Below, one piece after another: positions 57,994 to 64,000 of a DNA stretch of 64,000 bases. Source of the stretch: Chalciporus piperatus (taxonomy: Eukaryota > Basidiomycota > Agaricomycetes > Boletales > Boletaceae); contig JBBPTG010000102.1 of NCBI GenBank assembly GCA_038093975.1, positions 25,385 to 89,384 on the forward strand, written 5' to 3'. Under the pieces are notes generated by a model. The model saw nothing but the letters and a program-made list of their open reading frames with translations. It had not been told where the DNA came from and made no database searches. The translations under genes and the position numbers were made by a program. Position 1 is the stretch's first letter; each line of letters begins with the position of its first letter.

Positions 57994-58441
57994 TGTTATG
58001 ACTGGGTCACAACACAGCGGGGACTTAAGGCAACACTAAGCCTTGCGAAGGAATATGCTGAGTACTAAAGCTTAATTGCAGTGAAGCAACAAATGGATTA
58101 GACTGGGGTCTGTGATAAGTACAGGGCTACTTATATACTATTGAGAAGTGTGCACGGACCAACGGCTGAATAAGGAAATCACAAAGGGAAAGATAGGTAA
58201 GGTAAATGGAATGATGATAAGAAAAGGTACCAGGCACGGATTAGGGTCTAGGCCATGACATCATTGCTGACTTATCTAAGTCTGGACCTTTGTCACGTGA
58301 CCTGATTATGTAATAGATTATGTAATGCTACAGGGACTACCAGAGCGGATGAATCCGGCTTGACCCCTAAGTTGTAGACAAAGTCCAGAGTTTGAATACT
58401 GTTGTAGGCAAAAGTTTGAAAAGTTTTTAAATACTATAACA
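57994..58441 (-). mobile_element. 3' LTR of a Ty3/gypsy retrotransposon (minus orientation)
   Basis: On the plus strand it runs TGTTATG...CTATAACA, with 6-bp inverted ends TGTTAT/ATAACA. On the minus strand it is preceded by a purine tract agagaggggatag (58442-58454), a fit for the polypurine tract that primes plus-strand synthesis. A TATA-like tatataag lies near 58,130 on the minus strand. The coding end with chromodomain lies just upstream, so this is the 3' LTR. A 5' partner is not in the window. Confidence 0.7.
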
Positions 58442-58454
58442 CTATCCCCTCTCT
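58442..58454 (-). other. Polypurine tract of the gypsy element
   Basis: Minus strand agagaggggatag immediately before the LTR start TGTTATAG. Confidence 0.6.
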
Positions 58455-58557
58455 AGGAATCACATTCCAGGCGATTCGGCAATTTCCGCACAGGAACCTC
58501 TGTCAGATGGTCGTATTTCTGAAACAAGGCAGAGAAATTTCCCATGGTCATGTTGAT

Positions 58558-58836
58558 TCAGCGTGGGGCGGACGGGTGCTTTTTGTGAAAAGCTTTGATA
58601 GCTTTGGGTGCATTTGACAAATGCGCTGCCTTTTCCCATGTACGGTCCGATATGTCCCAGCCTTTCCAATGAACCAGGTACTCTAACTGTCCTTGTTTAA
58701 CCTGAGACTTCACTATGTAATCCACCTCGTACTCTTCTTCTCCTTCTTGGTTGACTATTACCGGATCCGGAAGACGGACAGGTTGCCCTTCCAACGGTTC
58801 TTTAGCTGGTTTGACCCGTTTGACATTAACCGTGGG
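58558..58836 (-). pseudogene. Ty3/gypsy (chromovirus) polyprotein C-terminus with chromodomain, truncated
   Basis: The minus-strand frame from the copia boundary reads PTVNVKRVKPAKEPLEGQPV, then EEEYEVDYIVKSQVKQGQLE and YLVHWKGWDISDRTWEKAAH, stop at 58558. EYEVDYIV..S......YLVHWKGW...D.TWE is a canonical chromodomain, carried at the end of chromovirus integrases and thought to guide insertion into heterochromatin. The preceding VNVKRVKP segment is the usual end of the integrase domain. The remainder of pol is separated by the copia insertion at 58837 and would lie beyond the window. The frame is intact as far as visible. Confidence 0.8.
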
Positions 58837-59020
58837 TGTTGAACGTAGCGTACATTCTTAGTATAGAAGGTAGTTACCACGCTTGTTCTATATCACATTC
58901 GGACTCAGTCGATCTGAGTTCTAATACAACTTGACTTGTAACCACAACGTTCGAAGTTACCCCACAACCTCACTGCTAGGTAAGCACCAGAAGTAGTTCC
59001 TCATCGGAACCCTCTCAACA
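58837..59020 (+). repeat. Copia 5' LTR
   Basis: Starts TGTTGA and ends TCAACA, a perfect 6-bp inverted terminus with TG...CA ends. It is followed at once by a primer-site-like region. Boundaries are inferred from these ends because the 3' copy is outside. Confidence 0.75.
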
Positions 59021-59310
59021 GGTTATGAGCCCTGAGTAGCTCAGCTGTGCGCGAAAGCGCCGCTGACTACTCTGGTGTTCTTGCCTAACAAGAACGTTTG
59101 GTCGCTCTGCGCGGTTTTACCGCCGGGCATCCCTCATGACGCGGTCACGCTCAGATGGGACATGACCACAATGAGTCAGATCCCATGGGGAGACTATGTC
59201 CCCCTAGGATATGGGCTCTGAGCGTTCATGCTGACGCGGTCCCACCCGCTCCCTTTTCTCCTCTTCGATTAAAGGCAACGCTGACGCCTCATCCCACTAG
59301 ATCCTCCACT
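59021..59310 (+). other. Copia leader with probable primer-binding site
   Basis: ggttatgagccctgag directly after the LTR resembles the initiator-tRNA-type primer sites of copia elements (tggtatcagagc-like). The rest of the ~290 bp leader is non-coding up to ATG 59311. Confidence 0.5.
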
Positions 59311-62300
59311 ATGTCTTCCGCACTCAAGGAGATCGTTCGCCTTAATGGCACCAACTACACTCGGTGGGCCGAGGAGATGCAGGACTATATCCGCTCTCAA
59401 GGTTTATGGCAAAAGGTTATGGTGCGCGCCATGCCCGCCGCCACTGATGTCCCGCCTGCTACCCAGGCGCAGATCGACGCCCGGCAGGACGACGACGATA
59501 AGGTCCTCGGCTCCATGCGCATGCGCCTAGAAACACATGTCGCTAGCCAATTCCCTCTCGCTACTCACCCCGACTCCGTTGCGCTCTGGAATGCGATCAA
59601 AACGCGTTACGACTCTACGTCCGACGCCGCCGCCTATTCGGAAATACAAAAGATGCTCGCTATCAATTTCCCCAAGGAAGACCATCCGGGGAAGACATTC
59701 GCCGCTCTCAACAGCTCGTTCGCGAAGCTGAACACTCTTATGTACACCATTCCAGATAACATCCAGCGGATGTTCGTGTTGGCCAAGCTCCCCGCCTACG
59801 CCGACTACGTTGTGAAATCAGTCAACGAGAGATCCGTCCCAACCATCGTCACCACCGCCACTCCCGCCGTCGCCGCACCTACGTTGGTGCAAATCGAACA
59901 ACGCGTCGTCGCTGCCTACCAGCAGCATATCTCCCGTTGTGCGCCGAAGAATGCGCAGCCTGCTCAGCAGGCAAACCAGATCTCCGCTGTTAAGCGGAAG
60001 GGGGACGACCCCAAGTTTAATCAACAACAGGAGTCATCTGCCTCGCAGAAGCCGGAAGGCGAGCAGAAGAAGAAGAAGCGCAGGGAAGGTAAACGCTCGG
60101 AAAAGGGCAAGAAGAAGCGTGACGAACGTCGTGCCAATGCGAACGACGCATCCGCGTCCTTCGCCTTCGCCTCTTTCTCCAACGCTCCGGTGCTTAGCCC
60201 GGCCTCCACCGTCTTCACCTCCCCCGTCGTCGACCCTCGCACCCTTGCACACACTACTGGCGCCCACCAATATGGGCCTCCCGCATTCCCTCACACCCAG
60301 AACGCCATTTCCCTAGCGGACCGGCTGGGTGTAACCCCTACCATTGAGACAGTCCGCACGCTCGACCCCGTGGCTAACCGCCACATCGACTACGAGACCA
60401 ATGTCTCTCTCCCACGGTCGCCCTTCTACAAGAAGGATGGCGCCTCTATGTCCTATCCGGTCAATGACCACAGGACTCTCCAAAACCAGCTCGGTGCGGC
60501 CTACTTCGGCCCCTCTGGTTTTTCCCGTATTCACGAGACCCCCTCCCACTCTCTTCTAGAGCGCCTGGAGGAAACGATCGAAGACGCGGAAATGGAGATC
60601 ACTTCCATCATGCCCCTCGACGAGGAGTATGAAGCGGAAAACGAGGATACCGTCTCCTTGGGCGACGAACTACCTGACGAGTTTATCTCGCAGTACTTCG
60701 ACTTTGGGGCCGCGAACATTTGGTCAGTCCCATTCCCGCTTTTTCTCTACACAGACACTGACGTGCGGTCTTCGCCTCAGAATTTTATATTGCGTAACAA
60801 TATGTCTGATGTAGTAGATACGAAGAAATCTGCTGCTACCCCGTTCTCTCTGTGTGATAACTGTAATAAGAACGATAAGGGCAAGCAAAAAAGCGATGTA
60901 TATGAGACACCAGCAGACCTCTGGTTGCTAGATTCGGGGGCTTCGGCCCATTTTACAAATAATATGAACGATTTCGCCGAGTACAACGCTTTTACCAAGC
61001 CTGAGTACTCACAGACAGCGAACGGTCGTGCGCCAATTCTTGGCATCGGCACAGTGATTGTGGAGTTCAATGGAAACACCGTGCGGTTATTGCCAACCAT
61101 ATACATGCCCACTTGTAACATCAAGCTTATCTCGATGGGTACACTACTCAAAGATCAGTGTCTAACACTGAAAGCTATCGAATTTCAAGATACCTGCATT
61201 AAAAAGACCATACTATCGTTTCACTCACATGGTCGTGATACCATGTACTGGATCAAAGCGCCAACCGTCAAACCACATGCCAAGCCTATCAGCATGGCCG
61301 CTGTGGACTACGACTTGCTACACCGCCGCCTCGGTCATCCCTCGCGTGACGTGCTCAAAGCCGCACGCAAACATCTCAAAGATTTCCCGGACGTGGATAT
61401 TCTGTCCAACCCTCCTATTTGTCCCGGTTGCGAACTTGGCAAACAGCCTAACAGGACGTTTCCTCATACTGAGACGCGTGCAAGCGCTCCTTTTGAGTTG
61501 ATTCACTCTGATCTCAAGTCATTTGAGATAGAATCATACCATAAGTTTAAATACGCGGTCGTATTCTACGATGACTTCACATCGATGTCCTGGCTCGCCC
61601 TTATACGCACCAAGGACCAGACCATTAAAATGGTCAAACAATTTATTGCTTTCGTCCGCACACAGTACAACGCCAAAGGAAAGGCTTGGAAATCCGATGC
61701 CGGAGGCGAATATACCTCCAAGGCATTCACGGAGTACATGCACGATGAAGGCATTCATATTCAACAGTCCGCCCCATACGCACATCAGCAGAACGGGCGT
61801 GCAGAACGCTTAATTCGCACATTAATGGACAAAGCACAGGCGATGCGGTTACACGCTTGCCTACCCGATTCTTACTGGGAATTCGCTCTTACGCATGCAT
61901 CCCACGTGTACAATCGTACACCAATAGCTAGGTTGAATTGGAAAACCCCTATGGAGAAACTTACAGGGGAACAATCCTCCGTCTCCCACCTAAGAGTATT
62001 CGGATGTGGTGCATACGTGCATCTTCCCGATGAAACAAGGAAAGGGAAATTACAACCTAAGTCCCAACTGATGATTTATCTCGGTGTTGCCCCTGGTAGT
62101 GAGCACAACTACATTTTTATGCGCCCCAACAACTCCATGCACACGTCGGCACATGCCATCTTTGATGAGCATTTGTTTCCTAAGTGTTCCGGTGCACGCC
62201 CTCACAGGCCCGTAAGTCACCCACCCACTGAAACACATCGACATACCGATGATGAAAACGAGTCTTCAGACTCTGACTCCTCTGACGATCAGTCCGATGC

Positions 62301-64000
62301 GGTTAAACCCGCCCCTGATCCCCAGCCAGCACGCCCGGAAACCCCACCGGCACCTCCACCTGCACCTCCAGTCACACCGCCATCTGCTCGTCCACCAGCT
62401 GGACCACCTGATGCCCCACCTCGCCGATCTCAACGTGAACGCCGACCCCCTACTCGTCCTGGGAACGTCTATGGCGAAGATCGTCATCCTTTACAACAAA
62501 TTAAGGACATTGAGAAGAGATCTCGCTGGGAAAGGCTTATTGGACACGGCGAATCATCACGAGAACCGCAGCGTGAACAACCGATCCCAGGTTCCATGCC
62601 CGACTCTAATCCTTCGGAAGACGAGATCGAACGCATAACCAGGGAAGGGGGAGAGGCATTGATTAACTATCTTTGCTCTCGTGCTTATATTCCGGATGAA
62701 ATGAGTAATCCCAACTATCGCGAATGGAAATTCCGTGATATACTCAAACTTCCTGCCGAGGAACAAAAACTCTGGCGACAAGCCTGCGAAACAGAGCTTC
62801 AGATGCTCAAAGATCGCAAGGTTTACGAGATTGTAGATCGACCAGCTGATCGTAAGATCATTAAAAATCGCTGGGTATTCGACGTCAAGTCTGACGGTCG
62901 TAAACGCGCTCGCCTAGTAGCCAAAGGCTTCTCACAGGTTGAAGGCGTAGACTACGATCAGATCTTCTCCCCAGTTGTACGATACGAAACGGTGCGGTGT
63001 ATGCTCGCCCTTTCTACACTAGAGGACTGGTACATCACCGGCCTCGACGTACGATCTGCCTATCTATACGGCAAACTGGAAGAGGAACTCTACATGGAGT
63101 TTCCTGAGGGTTATACGCCACCCGATAAAAAAGGCAAAGTCCTAAGACTACTACGTGCAATATACGGCCTCAAACAAGCAGGATTATCCTGGTGGCGCAT
63201 GTTAGACAAGTCCATGGCTGAACTTGGCTTCACAAGGCTCAAGACTGACGCCGGCCTGTTCATATACCGCAATGGAAATGATATCGTCATTGCGATTGTT
63301 TACGTTGATGACGCCCTCCTCTGTGGACCTAACAAAGCTGTTGTAAACAAGCTAAAGGCCACATTCATGAAGACATGGGAATGTCGAGACCTCGGGGAAC
63401 CCAAAGAGTTCCTTGGGATGAATCTTCGTCGAGAAGGCAGAAAGCTGCACATTGATCAGTGCAAATACCTCGACAAGGTGCTTGAACGCTTCGGCATGAC
63501 GAATGCTAAAGCTGCACCCACTCCACTTCCTCAGGGTTATTACCCAGAGAAGAACGTTGCCCCCGTTAACTTCGAATTGCGGACGCGCTTTCAAACGGTG
63601 ATAGGCTCGTTATTATACCTGATGTTAGGTACACGCCCAGACATCGCCTACGCAGTTACCCAACTTGCAAGGCAGTCTGCCAATCCTACTAAGGAACACC
63701 TGGACAGGGCCATGTACGTATGTCGATACCTCGTTGGTACTCGTCTATACTCCCTTACCTTTAATGGTGCATCTGGCAACGGCATTTTTGCCTGTACCGA
63801 CTCTGATTGGGGACAAGACCCCATCACTAGACACTCGCAGACAGGATTTTTCCTGAAACTTGCGGACGGTGCTTTCCTTTGGAATTCACACTCGCAGAGC
63901 TCTACCGCCCTCAACTCTACAGAAGCAGAGTATATGGCCTTGAGTGATTGCACACGACAAGTATCCTGGATACACCACATGTTCTCTGAACTAGGTTATA
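59311..64000 (+). CDS. Copia gag-pol polyprotein, 3' partial
   Basis: One open frame. Gag starts MSSALKEIVRLNGTNYTRWA and includes ALWNAIKTRYDSTSDAAAY. Instead of a CCHC knuckle it has a Lys/Arg-rich stretch (EQKKKKRREGKRSEKGKKK, ~60,062-60,115). The protease motif is LLDSGASAHFT (~60,925). The integrase has the zinc-binding HRRLGHPS and CPGCELGK (~61,320-61,445), then catalytic Asp in IHSDLKS (~61,503), Asp in KSDAGGEY (~61,691) and Glu in QNGRAERLIRTL. A Pro-rich linker (PAPPPAPPVTPPSA) follows. Reverse transcriptase shows KNRWVFDVKSDGRKRARLVAKGF pieces, SAYLYGKLEEELYM and the active-site YVDDALL (~63,301). RNase H has TDSDWGQD and STEAEYMALS at the window edge. The C-terminus lies outside. 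Confidence 0.93.
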   Translation, partial: MSSALKEIVRLNGTNYTRWAEEMQDYIRSQGLWQKVMVRAMPAATDVPPATQAQIDARQDDDDKVLGSMRMRLETHVASQFPLATHPDSVALWNAIKTRYDSTSDAAAYSEIQKMLAINFPKEDHPGKTFAALNSSFAKLNTLMYTIPDNIQRMFVLAKLPAYADYVVKSVNERSVPTIVTTATPAVAAPTLVQIEQRVVAAYQQHISRCAPKNAQPAQQANQISAVKRKGDDPKFNQQQESSASQKPEGEQKKKKRREGKRSEKGKKKRDERRANANDASASFAFASFSNAPVLSPASTVFTSPVVDPRTLAHTTGAHQYGPPAFPHTQNAISLADRLGVTPTIETVRTLDPVANRHIDYETNVSLPRSPFYKKDGASMSYPVNDHRTLQNQLGAAYFGPSGFSRIHETPSHSLLERLEETIEDAEMEITSIMPLDEEYEAENEDTVSLGDELPDEFISQYFDFGAANIWSVPFPLFLYTDTDVRSSPQNFILRNNMSDVVDTKKSAATPFSLCDNCNKNDKGKQKSDVYETPADLWLLDSGASAHFTNNMNDFAEYNAFTKPEYSQTANGRAPILGIGTVIVEFNGNTVRLLPTIYMPTCNIKLISMGTLLKDQCLTLKAIEFQDTCIKKTILSFHSHGRDTMYWIKAPTVKPHAKPISMAAVDYDLLHRRLGHPSRDVLKAARKHLKDFPDVDILSNPPICPGCELGKQPNRTFPHTETRASAPFELIHSDLKSFEIESYHKFKYAVVFYDDFTSMSWLALIRTKDQTIKMVKQFIAFVRTQYNAKGKAWKSDAGGEYTSKAFTEYMHDEGIHIQQSAPYAHQQNGRAERLIRTLMDKAQAMRLHACLPDSYWEFALTHASHVYNRTPIARLNWKTPMEKLTGEQSSVSHLRVFGCGAYVHLPDETRKGKLQPKSQLMIYLGVAPGSEHNYIFMRPNNSMHTSAHAIFDEHLFPKCSGARPHRPVSHPPTETHRHTDDENESSDSDSSDDQSDAVKPAPDPQPARPETPPAPPPAPPVTPPSARPPAGPPDAPPRRSQRERRPPTRPGNVYGEDRHPLQQIKDIEKRSRWERLIGHGESSREPQREQPIPGSMPDSNPSEDEIERITREGGEALINYLCSRAYIPDEMSNPNYREWKFRDILKLPAEEQKLWRQACETELQMLKDRKVYEIVDRPADRKIIKNRWVFDVKSDGRKRARLVAKGFSQVEGVDYDQIFSPVVRYETVRCMLALSTLEDWYITGLDVRSAYLYGKLEEELYMEFPEGYTPPDKKGKVLRLLRAIYGLKQAGLSWWRMLDKSMAELGFTRLKTDAGLFIYRNGNDIVIAIVYVDDALLCGPNKAVVNKLKATFMKTWECRDLGEPKEFLGMNLRREGRKLHIDQCKYLDKVLERFGMTNAKAAPTPLPQGYYPEKNVAPVNFELRTRFQTVIGSLLYLMLGTRPDIAYAVTQLARQSANPTKEHLDRAMYVCRYLVGTRLYSLTFNGASGNGIFACTDSDWGQDPITRHSQTGFFLKLADGAFLWNSHSQSSTALNSTEAEYMALSDCTRQVSWIHHMFSELGY

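Larger units (their letters stand above)
58837..64000 (+). mobile_element. Ty1/copia LTR retrotransposon, 3' end outside window
   Basis: A 184-bp 5' LTR, ~290-bp leader and one gag-pol frame (59311 to window end, last complete codon 63999). Domain order protease, integrase, reverse transcriptase, RNase H is that of Ty1/copia. The element has inserted into a gypsy polyprotein gene. The frame shows no stop or frameshift in more than 1560 codons, so it is likely young. The 3' LTR is needed to confirm. Confidence 0.9.

Noticed and set aside
57511..58068. 185-codon plus-strand ORF
   Set aside because: It runs from repeat flank into the gypsy LTR, has biased composition and no motif, so it is taken as chance.
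1..64000. CRISPR array, rRNA genes or bacterial-type operators
   Set aside because: No regularly spaced short repeats, no rRNA-like blocks, and the gene structure is eukaryotic throughout.

Overview
The window is nuclear DNA of a filamentous basidiomycete, most likely an Agaricomycete. The genes are packed on both strands and cut by many 45-65 nt GT-AG introns. Several predicted proteins are of types I know mainly from mushroom-forming fungi, such as a Tht1-like karyogamy protein and DUF6589- and Plavaka-like transposon proteins. Family calls come from motif reading alone. No database search was run, and exon borders were placed by hand from reading frame and GT-AG signals.

Layout 1-48 kb (mostly host genes). 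1-2766: 3' part of acetoacetyl-CoA synthetase (+). 3835-5458: F-box/LRR-like gene with two frame discontinuities. 7232-8237: secreted tandem CBM5/12 protein. 8968-11059: Ser/Pro-rich protein. 11339-15070 (-): C3H1 zinc finger + RRM-like + RBR ubiquitin ligase. 15591-18017 (-): Tht1/Kar5-like nuclear fusion protein. 19368-20868 (-): coiled-coil protein. 22399-23269 (-): hypothetical. 23416-25286: S-adenosylhomocysteine hydrolase. 27008-28661: hypothetical. 28787-31900: La-motif (LARP) RNA-binding protein. 33205-35952: MFS transporter with a 13-nt microexon. 36941-38675: GH28 pectinase-like gene with frame breaks and altered active-site motifs. 38914-40409: secreted, probably GPI-anchored protein. 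40891-41495: small Ser-rich protein. 41903-43012: PEX19. 43462-44385 (-) and 44484-47016 (+): a divergent pair, a GNAT-like protein and a nuclear-type protein, sharing a 98-bp promoter region with a CACGTG box. 47235-47982 (-): Par32/DUF3602-like repeat protein.

Layout 48-64 kb (mobile-element island). A CACTA-like element (48254-53576, ACT target duplication, ~97% identical 170-bp inverted arms) is interrupted by a complete two-gene PIF/Harbinger element (48502-51298, TTA duplication, perfect 47-bp inverted repeats). Next comes a Cys-rich gene of unknown function (53963-55158, -). A Plavaka-like gene remnant (55332-56690, -) is split by a solo LTR with CACTT duplications (55807-56282). After an AT-rich stretch and a tandem repeat there is the 3' end of a Ty3/gypsy element on the minus strand (LTR 57994-58441, chromodomain 58558-58836). 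It is cut by the 5' LTR (58837-59020) of a Ty1/copia element whose single gag-pol frame stays open from 59311 to the window end. The 3' LTR lies outside the window.

Most host genes are housekeeping or growth functions: ketone-body activation, methyl-cycle hydrolysis, peroxisome biogenesis, RNA binding, ubiquitination, nuclear fusion, sugar or cell-wall interaction. I see no metabolic gene cluster. The most unusual features are the nested, apparently young transposons, with hairpins at equivalent positions in the outer element that differ in sequence, and the layered LTR insertions.
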